In this document: piece by piece, positions 44,075 to 53,594 of the stretch
How positions within the stretch are numbered: position 1 is the stretch's first letter
Layout: every line of letters begins with the position of its first letter
From: an uncultured Bacteroidales bacterium
GTDB taxonomy: Bacteria; Bacteroidota; Bacteroidia; Bacteroidales; FEN-979
Assembly: GCA_903926565.1 (NCBI GenBank)
Contig: CAIYJU010000011.1
Span: 1-64,000 of the forward strand
Direction of reading: 5' to 3'
DNA length: 64,000 nt
Translations under genes and position numbers: made by a program
Notes under the pieces: generated by a model
The model's database searches: none
Seen by the model: the letters and a program-made list of their open reading frames with translations, nothing else
What the model was told of the DNA's origin: nothing

Positions 44075-45104
44075 ACTCGCAGTATTTATAAGCAAATTCA
44101 ATGATTCGTCCGGCTTCTTCAACCAGGTTCTCCCCGAAAATGGGAAACTCATGTATTTTTTTACTCTTTCTTCTGGCCATCGAAAAGAGGTATGCCTTGT
44201 CGTAATAAGAGAGTGCGATCGCGGCTACCTCTGCAAATCGTTTGTTCTCCAGGGCCGAAAGCGCTTCTTTGGTCCTGCTGCCACCCAACCGTTCTCCTAT
44301 CCTGGTGATCGCATCAGCCAGCGACTGAGGATCAAATCCGGCATACTCACGAACCATGCGGTTAATACGAACCGTGATATCCATTTCAATTTTTATCAGC
44401 ATACCATTGCTGATGTGCTCAACTGTCGGATCAGGCAGCGTAACCCGGCCAATCATCCTGCTTTCGTCTTCCACCCATACCAATCCGGAGAGGTCAAGTT
44501 CCGACCACCTTGAGTACAGACTATTTTCAAATTGTTCGTTGGACGGTTGAGGCGGTTGTCCCAATGCACCGAAAACAGAGCCTTTATGGCTGGCCAGCCC
44601 TTCAAGGTCAATTACCTGTTCTCCCTTTTCTTTAATTGCATGGAGCAGGTCTGTTTTCCCGCTCCCGGTAAATCCGCCTAAAACGACAATATTTGCCTTC
44701 GCAGAAAGGCTCTCGCGGATAAATCTCCTGTATGCCTTATAACCACCATTTAACAATTCTACATCATAACCTGCTTTATTGAAAACTTCAGCCATCATTG
44801 CACTGCGCAAACCACCCCTCCAGCAATGAAGCAAAATATTTCCCGGCACAGCTATCTTTCGCAGAGTTTTGAGATACCAACCGGTTTTAGACAATCCGAA
44901 ATCCAATCCTTTCTGTATGGCATCTTCTCTTCCGGACTGAACATATAAAGTTCCGACCACAGCCCGCTCGGCATCGGTGAAAAGCGGGATATTACATGCC
45001 CCGGGGATGTGACCCTGGGCAAATTCTCCCGGCGACCGGACATCAATAACAGGAAATTGTTTCACCTTATTCAGAAACTGCGGTGGGTCAATGGGTCGGA
45101 TCAT
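44055..45104 (-). CDS. mnmH: tRNA 2-selenouridine synthase
   Basis: A 349-residue enzyme that swaps sulfur for selenium in the wobble 2-thiouridine of tRNAs for Lys, Glu and Gln, using selenophosphate. The N-terminal rhodanese domain has VIDVRSPGEFAQGHIPGACNIPL and the catalytic Cys in LLHCWRGGLRSAMM; the C-terminal P-loop domain has VVLGGFTGSGKTDLL. The ATG at 45104 is preferred to that at 45164, which extends towards the divergent gene. It overlaps the selD fusion. With no SelA or SelB nearby, the module serves tRNA selenation at least. Confidence 0.96.
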   Translation of the reverse strand: MIRPIDPPQFLNKVKQFPVIDVRSPGEFAQGHIPGACNIPLFTDAERAVVGTLYVQSGREDAIQKGLDFGLSKTGWYLKTLRKIAVPGNILLHCWRGGLRSAMMAEVFNKAGYDVELLNGGYKAYRRFIRESLSAKANIVVLGGFTGSGKTDLLHAIKEKGEQVIDLEGLASHKGSVFGALGQPPQPSNEQFENSLYSRWSELDLSGLVWVEDESRMIGRVTLPDPTVEHISNGMLIKIEMDITVRINRMVREYAGFDPQSLADAITRIGERLGGSRTKEALSALENKRFAEVAAIALSYYDKAYLFSMARRKSKKIHEFPIFGENLVEEAGRIIEFAYKYCEYGNDIP

Positions 45105-45174
45105 CGTACGGCATGGAGTATGCGTCAAATTTAGAGTGGTTTTCTCATCTAAACAAGGGATCATTAATAATTTA

Positions 45175-45182
45175 TACCTTTG
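45175..45182 (+). promoter_or_regulatory. Bacteroidota -7 box for the purF-like gene
   Basis: TACCTTTG, 23 bases before the ATG at 45206. The upstream extension of the ORF (start 45083) is therefore unlikely. Confidence 0.5.
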
Positions 45183-45205
45183 CAGTCCAAATAAAACTCA
45201 TTCCA

Positions 45206-47107
45206 ATGAGCGATTCCATCCATCATGAATGCGGTATAGCAATGGTCCGCCTGCTTAAGCCACTTGAATTCTACCTGGCCAAGTACGGAACTGCATTCTA
45301 TGGTTTACATAAACTGCATCTCCTGATGCAAAAACAGCATAACCGCGGACAGGACGGGGCAGGAATAGCAAGTATCAAATTTGACCTGGAACCCGGGACC
45401 AGGTTCATCAACCGTATCAGATCGGTTGACAACGCCCCGATCCAGGACATTTTCAACAAAGTGAGCCTGGGCATTAAAGACATTGAGGAAAGGCACCCAC
45501 AGCGGCTGAATGATGTAGAATGGTTGAAACGTAAGGTAGACATGCTTGGCGAACTGTACCTGGGCCATTTGCGCTATGGGACATATGGAAAAAACGGAAT
45601 TCTCAGCATCCATCCATTTATCAGGGAAAACAACTGGATGACCAAAAACCTTGTGGTTGCAGGTAATTTCAATCTCACCAACGTTGATGAGCTTTTCGAA
45701 AAACTGATCGACCTGGGGCAATATCCTGTTGAAACCAGCGACACGATAACAATCCTTGAAAAAATGGGTCATTTCCTTGACGAGGAAAATGAAGACTTAT
45801 ACCAGAAATTCAAAAAGAAAGGCTTTCCAAAAAGGGATATCACATTTCAAATTGCCAGGCACCTAAACATTCAGAAAATCCTTCGCGGAGCAGCAAAAAC
45901 ATGGGACGGAGGATATGTCATTGCCGGTATGTTCGGGCATGGAGATGCCTTTGTGATGCGTGACCCATCTGGTATCCGGCCGGCTTATTATTACCAGGAT
46001 GAAGAAATTGTGGTCGTTGCCTCAGAGCGGCCAGTCATTCAGACTGCCTTGAATGTGTCGTTCGAGACTGTTCACGAATTGTCACCAGGGCATGCGCTGA
46101 TTATCAAGAAAGATGGCAAGGTAACTGAAAAAGAGTTCTCCAGGCCCCTGGAAAGGAAGCCATGCTCGTTCGAGCGGATTTACTTCTCACGAGGCACAGA
46201 TAAAGAGATCTACCGCGAACGCAAAAATCTTGGGAGGCTGCTCGCTCCGGCTATCCTGAAGGCCATCGACCATGATGTGGAACATTCCGTATTTTCGTAT
46301 ATTCCAAATACCGCCATCGATGCCTATTACGGATTGATTGAAGAGATGGATGCTTTTTGTGACAGGATCAAAATTGACCGGATTCTGGGTGCCGGTAAAA
46401 CACTTAATGAAGAGAAGCTGAAAGCCATCTTTCAATTGAAACCCCGCGCTGAAAAAGTTGCAGTGAAGGATGTTAAATTGCGCACCTTCATTACCCGTGA
46501 TTCCCAGCGGGACGACCTAGCTGCCCATGTTTATGATATCACTTACGGCAGCATCAAACCCGGGGTTGACAATCTTGTTGTACTGGATGATTCCATTGTA
46601 AGAGGAACGACATTAAAACAAAGCATACTGCGGATCCTTGACCGGCTTGGGCCCAGGAAAATTGTGATTGCCTCCTCTGCTCCTCAAATCCGCTATCCCG
46701 ACTGCTACGGTATCGACATGGCCAAGATTACCGATTTTATTGCATTTAAGGCAGCCATCGAATTGCTTAAAGAGACACACCAGGAGCACATAATCAACGA
46801 AGTTTATATCAAGTCAAAAGCACAGGAAAAACTCCCAAAGGAGAAAATCATCAACTATGTAACAGAGATATACAAACCTTTTACTGCTGAACAAATTTCT
46901 CAGAAAATTTCCGAACTCTTAACACCTCCTTCCTGCAAAGCCAGCGTTCAGGTCGTTTATCAAACAATTGACGATTTGCATGAAGCCATTCCAAACCATA
47001 CCGGTGACTGGTATTTTACCGGAAATTATCCAACTCCCGGTGGGAACAAGGTCGTTAACCGTGCTTTTATCAACTATATAGAGGGAAAAAATGTCAGGGC
47101 ATATTAA
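45206..47107 (+). CDS. PurF-like amidophosphoribosyltransferase, long form
   Basis: A 633-residue protein, well above the roughly 470-510 of ordinary PurF. An Ntn-type Cys lies in HHECGIAMVRLL after an eight-residue leader, and HNRGQDGAGIASI, GHLRYGTYG and DPSGIRPAYYY are glutaminase motifs. The phosphoribosyltransferase loop is VVLDDSIVRGTTLKQ. Insertions and a C-terminal extension (about 100 residues, including HTGDWYFTGNYPTPGG) separate it from canonical PurF. Bacteroidota often encode such a long paralogue beside the standard enzyme, so its role in purine synthesis is not certain. It converges with the HIT gene, overlapping its stop. Confidence 0.85.
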   Translation: MSDSIHHECGIAMVRLLKPLEFYLAKYGTAFYGLHKLHLLMQKQHNRGQDGAGIASIKFDLEPGTRFINRIRSVDNAPIQDIFNKVSLGIKDIEERHPQRLNDVEWLKRKVDMLGELYLGHLRYGTYGKNGILSIHPFIRENNWMTKNLVVAGNFNLTNVDELFEKLIDLGQYPVETSDTITILEKMGHFLDEENEDLYQKFKKKGFPKRDITFQIARHLNIQKILRGAAKTWDGGYVIAGMFGHGDAFVMRDPSGIRPAYYYQDEEIVVVASERPVIQTALNVSFETVHELSPGHALIIKKDGKVTEKEFSRPLERKPCSFERIYFSRGTDKEIYRERKNLGRLLAPAILKAIDHDVEHSVFSYIPNTAIDAYYGLIEEMDAFCDRIKIDRILGAGKTLNEEKLKAIFQLKPRAEKVAVKDVKLRTFITRDSQRDDLAAHVYDITYGSIKPGVDNLVVLDDSIVRGTTLKQSILRILDRLGPRKIVIASSAPQIRYPDCYGIDMAKITDFIAFKAAIELLKETHQEHIINEVYIKSKAQEKLPKEKIINYVTEIYKPFTAEQISQKISELLTPPSCKASVQVVYQTIDDLHEAIPNHTGDWYFTGNYPTPGGNKVVNRAFINYIEGKNVRAY

Positions 47108-47496
47108 ATTGCTGCAGAGATCTTTTCAGCAATCCGGGTGAACTCTTCCGGGGTAAAGGAAAGTTTGGGGTTTCTGAAGTCCATGTCGTGCATGGAATTC
47201 AAAGGGATCAGATGAATATGTGCGTGAGGGACTTCCAATCCGATCACAGTGATGCCAATGCGTTTGCAGGGAACAACCTTTTCAATTGCCTTGCCGATTT
47301 TCTTTGCAAAATTCCATAATCCGGCATGAAGTTCATCCTCTACATCAAAAATGTAATTCACCTCCGTTTTAGGAATCACCAGGGTATGACCTTCCTTCAA
47401 CGGGTTAATATCCAAAAAAGCAAGATAATCTGCATTCTCAGCAACCTTGTAACAAGGAATTTCACCATTTACAATGCGGGTGAATATTGTTGACAT
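47104..47496 (-). CDS. HIT-family (Hint-like) nucleotide hydrolase
   Basis: A 130-residue HIT protein: FTRIVNGEIPCYKVAE and DINPLKEGHTLVIPKTEV at the start, and the catalytic histidine triad HAHIHLIP. Family members hydrolyse nucleoside phosphoramidates. It follows greA by 2 bases on the same strand. Confidence 0.95.
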   Translation of the reverse strand: MSTIFTRIVNGEIPCYKVAENADYLAFLDINPLKEGHTLVIPKTEVNYIFDVEDELHAGLWNFAKKIGKAIEKVVPCKRIGITVIGLEVPHAHIHLIPLNSMHDMDFRNPKLSFTPEEFTRIAEKISAAI

Positions 47497-47498
47497 AA

Positions 47499-47981
47499 TT
47501 AACTGTTTTGTCTTATTATCTCAATAATCTCAAAGGTGATTTTCCCGGCAGGCACGGTAATTTCCACAGTTTGTCCGATACTTTTGCCGAGCAAACCTTT
47601 GGCAATTGGTGAACTGACAGATAACTTCCCAATTTTTATATTAGCCTCATTTTCCGGTACCAGTGTATAAATGACATTGGCATTATTCTGTGAATTACGC
47701 AATGTAACAGTGGAAAATATAAGAACTTTTGTATTATCCAGCTTTCGTTCATCTATGAGCCTGGCATTGTTAAGAACTTCCTGAAGCTTTGAAATCTTTA
47801 ATTCAAGCATGGATTGAGCTTCCTTCGCTGCAGCATATTCGGCATTTTCCGACAAATCACCCTTATCTCTTGCCTCAGCAATCTGCCGTGAAATTGATGG
47901 CCGCTCAACAGTTGTCAAGTGGTGTAAATCCTCTCTCAGTTTTTCTAAACCTTCAGGGGTATAATATTTGATATCTGACAT
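47499..47981 (-). CDS. greA: Transcription elongation factor GreA
   Basis: A 160-residue GreA/GreB protein: N-terminal coiled coil with the acidic tip (ARDKGDLSENAEYAAAKEAQ) that stimulates RNA cleavage in backtracked polymerase, and the C-terminal FKBP-like domain (LLGKSIGQTVEITVPAGKITFEIIEI). The pair Asp/Glu at the tip is intact. It leads the greA-HIT operon. Confidence 0.97.
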   Translation of the reverse strand: MSDIKYYTPEGLEKLREDLHHLTTVERPSISRQIAEARDKGDLSENAEYAAAKEAQSMLELKISKLQEVLNNARLIDERKLDNTKVLIFSTVTLRNSQNNANVIYTLVPENEANIKIGKLSVSSPIAKGLLGKSIGQTVEITVPAGKITFEIIEIIRQNS

Positions 47982-48013
47982 TTTAATGATTGTATTTCAT
48001 GTTATAATAAGCC

Positions 48014-48039
48014 AAAAGACCCTATGTCAGGGTCCTTTT
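48014..48039 (-). terminator. Hairpin terminator after the PorV/PorQ-like gene
   Basis: aaaagaccct and agggtcctttt pair with one bulged base around a 5-base loop. The stem ends with an A-run and a T-run on opposite sides, so it could stop transcription from either direction. On the minus strand it lies after the PorV/PorQ-like stop at 48083 and before greA. Confidence 0.7.
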
Positions 48040-48082
48040 GCTTAAAGAAAACGAAGTTAATTATAAAAGTTGTACCGAAGTG

Positions 48083-49156
48083 TTAAAAGTTAAATTTAAT
48101 CCCAACACTATGTGTTCCTGAGAACGGATTCGTTGCCCTATAGGAGTAATCTATCGCCAATCCGGTCTCCTTTTCTTTGTTAAATGGCACGGAAACAGTA
48201 AAACCAGCACTGGGACCTGTGAAAACGGTACCCCTGTCGGCAACATTGCTGTTAAACATACCACTCTGATAGGTATAACCAGCTCTTAACTGCAAATAAT
48301 ATTTTAATGCATATTCAACTCCTAAAATAAACTGGTCTTTTGAAAACGAATTTGAATTAAAATTTCCGGCAACCGTAATCCTGTGCATGTCGGCGATATA
48401 AAAATCATACGAAGCACCAATGCGTAACGTTGCTGGCAATTCATAAGTAGCTGACCTTTGTTCTACCGTAAACTGGTCATTGTTGTCACCATGGGTTGGA
48501 ATAATTCCACGGAAAGATAATCCATCTCCGCTGAAATGCATTGGTGCTCCAACATTTTTAAGCGCAATGCCGAATTTGATCTGTTCCTTTTCCCCGGTTA
48601 CGTATTGGATCCCTGCATCAATGGCAAGCGCTGTTGCACTGGCATCAGAAATGGATTCCGTAATCAGTTTAACGGCGATACCTCCATAAATACTATTAGA
48701 GAAGGCTTTGGCATAGCCAAGGTTGATATTCATATAATTAGGCTTAAAAACGCCTGCACCTTCCGGTAATGCCACCGTGGTGACCTGGATTTCCCCGAAA
48801 GTCATAGACATCACGGCAGCAGTGAGAACACCACCGTTTTGCCCTAGTTTCTGACTGATTCCGAAGGCCATCAAATTGACATCAGAGCCCTTTAACCAGT
48901 TGGTATAGGAAAAAATAATGTCAGTTCCTTTGGTAAAACCTGTTCCGGCAATGTTGGTGAATAAGCCCTCGAGCCCATGTGTGCACGAAGTGCCTACTCC
49001 TCCCCACCCGGAACTTCTTGCCCATGGGTTGATCAACAATTCTGCAGCACCTGCCTGACCAGAACGGTCTTTGTTTCCGGCCGTTACCGTATCCATGGGT
49101 AAGAACACCATCCCCATCAGGAATATTGCAACTAAGCAGCTATATATATTTTTCAT
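48083..49156 (-). CDS. PorV/PorQ-family outer membrane barrel protein
   Basis: A 357-residue protein started at ATG 49156 (MKNIYSCLVAIFLMGMV), with a signal peptide ending near AGNKDRSG. The family opening is AAELLINPWARSSGWGGVGTS followed by FTNIAGTGFTKGTDIIFSYTNWL, and the rest is alternating strands ending VGIKFNF, a typical barrel C-terminus. PorV receives T9SS cargo at the outer membrane and PorQ is a paralogue; this copy is a member of the family with a dedicated cargo gene upstream. It is third in a minus-strand unit with the TonB receptor and the large cargo protein. Confidence 0.82.
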   Translation of the reverse strand: MKNIYSCLVAIFLMGMVFLPMDTVTAGNKDRSGQAGAAELLINPWARSSGWGGVGTSCTHGLEGLFTNIAGTGFTKGTDIIFSYTNWLKGSDVNLMAFGISQKLGQNGGVLTAAVMSMTFGEIQVTTVALPEGAGVFKPNYMNINLGYAKAFSNSIYGGIAVKLITESISDASATALAIDAGIQYVTGEKEQIKFGIALKNVGAPMHFSGDGLSFRGIIPTHGDNNDQFTVEQRSATYELPATLRIGASYDFYIADMHRITVAGNFNSNSFSKDQFILGVEYALKYYLQLRAGYTYQSGMFNSNVADRGTVFTGPSAGFTVSVPFNKEKETGLAIDYSYRATNPFSGTHSVGIKFNF

Positions 49157-49203
49157 AATCCTGGAATTTTGTTTTGTTATCATGTTGAAAATCGCAAATG
49201 CCA

Positions 49204-52200
49204 TTATAATGAGTTCAAGTCGACAGGACGTAATATCCCGAACCATTTGATCGTACGTTCTCCGAGTCCATCGGCTTTAACATGAATCAGATAGACCCCT
49301 CCCGCAATCGGAATCCCGGCAAAATTTTTGAGGTCCCAATCCACAGAAGTCTTTGCATCAGTATTCAATCCGGCATTTGAGGATTCCCTTGGAACTTTGA
49401 CTTTGGAGAAATTAAGATTGAACTGGCGTATCAGCGTGCCACTCATGTCAAATATGGTAACAACACAGGCATTAGGCAGGTTAACGATTTTAACTCTGTT
49501 ATCAAGCTGATTCCTTTCATAGTCATCGTAGGCAAAATATGGATTTGGTACCACATTGATTTTATCAAGATCAGAAACTGACTTTTCCTGATTATTCTGT
49601 GCGGTTGTTATTGAATTTGTATTGAAAGTGTACATAGGATAATTGTTGTTGACAGTATCCTTGGCACCTGGAGATCCATAAGAATAGTACCGTTGATATG
49701 GTTTGGAAACCCGGATCTTTGTTGTTACAGCATTACTTAACCAAGGCTGACCCTGTACCGCAAGTGGAACGTTCACATACATGGCAGTTGAAAATGCCAG
49801 ATGTTTATATGTTGCACTTTTCTTCATTTGGGTCATGAGAACATAACCGCCGTCATAGGCAGGAAACTCTACTTTAATATCTTTAACATAAGAGTGACCA
49901 AAGACGTATACATAATGTTGCCCTCCGAACACAGGGGTCCCGGCTTCATTGTAAGTACGGCTGGAAGGGTTCCACAACATATCCCGACCATTGTCCTCCA
50001 CGAGCCATGAATTCTCTCCAAACATGATGTTCAGCCTTTCGCCTGTTTCAATATTAATTGCATAACCGGGAAACCAACCCATCCCCGTGGCACTGATATA
50101 ATTCGAGTTGTACATAGGATCAGGAGAGGAGACCGCGCTGTCGCCGTCAACATTGACAGAAGCTGCTAAACGGGGCTCATATAAACGTGCTCCGCCTTGT
50201 GCAAGTTTATAATCTATGCCCATTTCAAGAACAGGACATCTTGTCCATAACTTCTTATCAGGGGTAATGACGATATCTACGCTGGAAATATTATACAGCT
50301 TTGTGTTGTCTTTTGATTTCTTTGAAAATGCAGGGCCAACGGTAGTTTGACCGGCAGTCGGGATGATGCTGATTTTATCATCAATAAATGCACGGGTAGC
50401 AGACAAAATATAGGGGGCCCATACACCAGTTTGAATTTTCTGGAAATTCTTATTAGGGTCAACCGGTTTATTCACAGATAAATCCCAGTCATAATATGCA
50501 GCTTCAGAACCCTTATAAGTTCCTGATCGTATCCAGTTTTCGGGGGAATCCGGAAGGTCACTGTCCTGAACGCCGGTAAGCCACCTTTTTGTACTATCGG
50601 CGAAAATCGGAGGAGACGCATATAACAAACCATTGGTCGGTGTCAGGTTACTGAGAATGGAGTCGCCGGGATTTGGCACCTGATAAATGGTCAATGCAAT
50701 ACCTAGATCCAGGAAACACTGTTCATACTGATAAATGGTTGTTGTATCAGATCTGTAAGATTTGCCGGTCGTATTATTTGTCAATGTCCATTTTCCAAAC
50801 TGGATACGATCTTTAACCGTAAAAGGATTGTTTGTTAATACAGTATACATGGAATCAAATCTCACAGTATAATCCCCTTTTACCACATTCAAAGGATCGA
50901 TAACCTTAACCTGTAGTGGTCCTTTGCCAATCTGATAAGTAGGTTTATAGGCGATTGGATAATCTGAGTCTCCAAATTTGGTAACAGAACTGTCTAACAG
51001 TGGTTTTAACATAATTTCGCTGATCGTTTCTTCAGAAAAATCAAGGATCATTCCTCCGTTCCCCTGACCCTGGATTCTTGTTATTACAGGACCCTGACCA
51101 TAAGTTGAATTTGTCACAACTCCAAGCGGGATATGAGGTATTGCAGTATATGCCCGGATATTGTTACGTCCACGCAGGTAAGGTTTTTTCTGACCATCCC
51201 GGTAAGTAGGGTCATCCTGAATATACTTTTTATACTGATTAAATCCGTAGGCCACAACCGTGTAGTAGTATTGTTTGTGATTGATAAGCCGGTCGTCACC
51301 AGTTGCAAACAAATCTTTGGTGAACACAAAGGAATGATTAATCCCTTTATTCTCGCCAGTAGTCATAACCTGTCCAACATTCCCTCCAAGGGTCTGATCA
51401 AAGGTCCAGTTAACTAATTTGGAAACACTGTTTTGTACATCACATTCAGCAACCAGACGAGCTTTACTCAGGTCATCAAGGTCTGCAGCGGATACACTGG
51501 CATCTTTCAGCTGGTATATCTGATAACCTTCAAAAACATATAATGAGTCCTTATTCTTTATGGTTGGATCAACTTCCTTGTATTTTTCATTAAAATTATT
51601 TCCCAAATCGTTAATCTTGCGGTTCGACAGGTACAAAATCAGTGAATTCGGCAACTCCTCGATCGTCAGATCAGGTGCATTCGGTCCGTTTAATACGGCA
51701 AAACAGTTGTCGAATAAACTTTGTGCTTTATCATCAGCCTGTTTCAATAAAATGACTGACTCCTCCGGTGTTCCGGAAACAGTGCGTGCCCAGGGGATAC
51801 CAACCGTAATATAGTTACATGCACCCGGCAACAAAGTAAAAGGTCCGGCCGACTGCATAAAACGACGGTCATAAGGATTGTTACCTGCAGTAACTTCTGT
51901 CCACTTCTTTGGACCGTTGGGTGGTTGGCCACCAGTTCCCCAATTACATTCATCAGATTCGTCAGGAAACATAAAATCACACTCAGGCCCATATCCTCCC
52001 CCGGGGTTCACATGCGCATTTCCCCCATAGATCATCGGTTGATTGTCTTTCCAGATACCTTTCAGGAAAAGATAATATTCCGGTGCCTTACCAGGGTCGG
52101 TCATATAATCTCCACTTGTACCACCTGTGTTGTCATGATAGACAAAACGGCGCATTCCAAATCGTTCATTGTCCACCACACCATCTCCAAAATTCACTCC

Positions 52201-53538
52201 GTTGATGGCTTCAGCTCGGACCAGAAAATCGGCTGAATCTTTTCCACCAATGCCATATTTCATGTTCTTTTTTATCTGCCCGTCTTCATCCACAATATCA
52301 CATGGTCTGGGATAGGAAGCAAAAGAGGGACCCTTTAAAGAATTTCCCTTAAAGGAAGGGTTATCATAATTGTCCGGATCCATATAAGGACCCTGAAAAA
52401 AGTCAACACCAATCGCTGGTGGATGTGCTCCGTAATTAAATATCTTTCCGGTTCCGTCAATTGCCTTTCCATTGTAGCAGTAACCTAGTCCCCTGTTAAC
52501 ATCACAACCGACGTAATCGTCATCAGAGGCACCCAGATCCGGGTCAACCCACTGGCTGAAATAGGTCTGGGTTAATGTATAGGTTGAACGATTGATCAGC
52601 TCATAAGAATAAAAAGTCATATTGTTGATGTCGTCGTTGGTGGCAAAGGCAAAATACTGGGCACGAATTTCCATTCCCAGCGGTTCACCGGTAGTTTCAG
52701 AATGGTAACTGCCTTTATCGTTATAAACACTCCACAGCGTCTGGTCTCCTTTTAAAACCTGGTCTACCAGAATTCCCATGGTATCAGTTTCAATGCCGTT
52801 GATTTGCCCGCCATTTTTAATTTTTGCACGAGCGAGGCGTTCACCTGGTTTCATCATAGACGGACAAAGCCTGTTGGATAAATCATAGTATGGATAGTCC
52901 CCTGATTTGGGATCATAGTTTCCATCTCCGTCTGCATCAAAGAAGGGTGCCAGGTAATATGCCTGACCTTTTGATTTGTTTCCATGTGCAGGCCACTCCA
53001 TGATTGATTTAGGAATAGAATAATTCGGGTATTCTGCCTGATTTTCCCACCATGCCAGAAATTCCTGAACTTCAGCACGGGTAATGGGGAACAATTTGTC
53101 ATATTCGGCACAAGTTTCAGAGCTGACAGCTGCGGTTCCGTCGATAGTCAGAGGCCCGGGCCAGAAATCATTTTTTGTGTGGGCAGTTCCACTTGTTCCC
53201 TGGCCATAGCGATATGCAGCCAGTTTCAAATTGTTGTTGACATCAATACCCCCGATCCAAAGGGAGAAGGAGAACATGGAGGTCTTCTTGGATCCTTTGG
53301 GAATCTCATACTCGGCATTTTCAAGAAACCAGCCATTACCATAAGAATAGCAAAGGGTTCTGACATTATTGATATCAAGATATTTATAGCTTGATCCGGA
53401 AGCACATCCGGCAGCTGTTTCCTTCAGGTTGTTGGTGCTTTTTGTGCCACCCACCATGTGGAGCTCTTCTGCAAGAGTCACATTTGAGAACACCATCAAA
53501 CAGAGTGCAATCAGCAAAAAGCGAAAGATATTTTTCAT
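49204..53538 (-). CDS. Large T9SS cargo-like surface protein
   Basis: A 1444-residue protein started at ATG 53538 (MKNIFRFLLIALCLMVFSNVTLAEE), with a signal peptide. The region FSFSLWIGGIDVNNNLKLAAYRYG at residues about 80-105, followed by FWPGPL and DADGDGNYDPKSGDYPYY, is a recurring feature of a Bacteroidota T9SS cargo family with calcium-like Asp-rich loops. The last 100 residues (INVVPNPYFAYDDYERNQ; VKIVNLPNACVVTIFDMSGTLIRQF; AGGVYLIHVKADG) form a sorting-domain-like beta sandwich. The catalytic role is unknown. It lies 5 bases beyond the TonB receptor stop and 47 bases before the PorV-like start; the upstream ATG of the ORF is not favoured. Confidence 0.85.
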   Translation of the reverse strand: MKNIFRFLLIALCLMVFSNVTLAEELHMVGGTKSTNNLKETAAGCASGSSYKYLDINNVRTLCYSYGNGWFLENAEYEIPKGSKKTSMFSFSLWIGGIDVNNNLKLAAYRYGQGTSGTAHTKNDFWPGPLTIDGTAAVSSETCAEYDKLFPITRAEVQEFLAWWENQAEYPNYSIPKSIMEWPAHGNKSKGQAYYLAPFFDADGDGNYDPKSGDYPYYDLSNRLCPSMMKPGERLARAKIKNGGQINGIETDTMGILVDQVLKGDQTLWSVYNDKGSYHSETTGEPLGMEIRAQYFAFATNDDINNMTFYSYELINRSTYTLTQTYFSQWVDPDLGASDDDYVGCDVNRGLGYCYNGKAIDGTGKIFNYGAHPPAIGVDFFQGPYMDPDNYDNPSFKGNSLKGPSFASYPRPCDIVDEDGQIKKNMKYGIGGKDSADFLVRAEAINGVNFGDGVVDNERFGMRRFVYHDNTGGTSGDYMTDPGKAPEYYLFLKGIWKDNQPMIYGGNAHVNPGGGYGPECDFMFPDESDECNWGTGGQPPNGPKKWTEVTAGNNPYDRRFMQSAGPFTLLPGACNYITVGIPWARTVSGTPEESVILLKQADDKAQSLFDNCFAVLNGPNAPDLTIEELPNSLILYLSNRKINDLGNNFNEKYKEVDPTIKNKDSLYVFEGYQIYQLKDASVSAADLDDLSKARLVAECDVQNSVSKLVNWTFDQTLGGNVGQVMTTGENKGINHSFVFTKDLFATGDDRLINHKQYYYTVVAYGFNQYKKYIQDDPTYRDGQKKPYLRGRNNIRAYTAIPHIPLGVVTNSTYGQGPVITRIQGQGNGGMILDFSEETISEIMLKPLLDSSVTKFGDSDYPIAYKPTYQIGKGPLQVKVIDPLNVVKGDYTVRFDSMYTVLTNNPFTVKDRIQFGKWTLTNNTTGKSYRSDTTTIYQYEQCFLDLGIALTIYQVPNPGDSILSNLTPTNGLLYASPPIFADSTKRWLTGVQDSDLPDSPENWIRSGTYKGSEAAYYDWDLSVNKPVDPNKNFQKIQTGVWAPYILSATRAFIDDKISIIPTAGQTTVGPAFSKKSKDNTKLYNISSVDIVITPDKKLWTRCPVLEMGIDYKLAQGGARLYEPRLAASVNVDGDSAVSSPDPMYNSNYISATGMGWFPGYAINIETGERLNIMFGENSWLVEDNGRDMLWNPSSRTYNEAGTPVFGGQHYVYVFGHSYVKDIKVEFPAYDGGYVLMTQMKKSATYKHLAFSTAMYVNVPLAVQGQPWLSNAVTTKIRVSKPYQRYYSYGSPGAKDTVNNNYPMYTFNTNSITTAQNNQEKSVSDLDKINVVPNPYFAYDDYERNQLDNRVKIVNLPNACVVTIFDMSGTLIRQFNLNFSKVKVPRESSNAGLNTDAKTSVDWDLKNFAGIPIAGGVYLIHVKADGLGERTIKWFGILRPVDLNSL

Positions 53539-53594
53539 AGTTGCATTATTTATAAACATATCGGAACTTCTACTAATAAATATTGTCAAACATC

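Noticed and set aside
45083-45205. Upstream extension of the PurF-like gene
   Set aside because: It overlaps the selenouridine synthase start and contains the promoter box; the glutaminase Cys lies just after the ATG at 45206.
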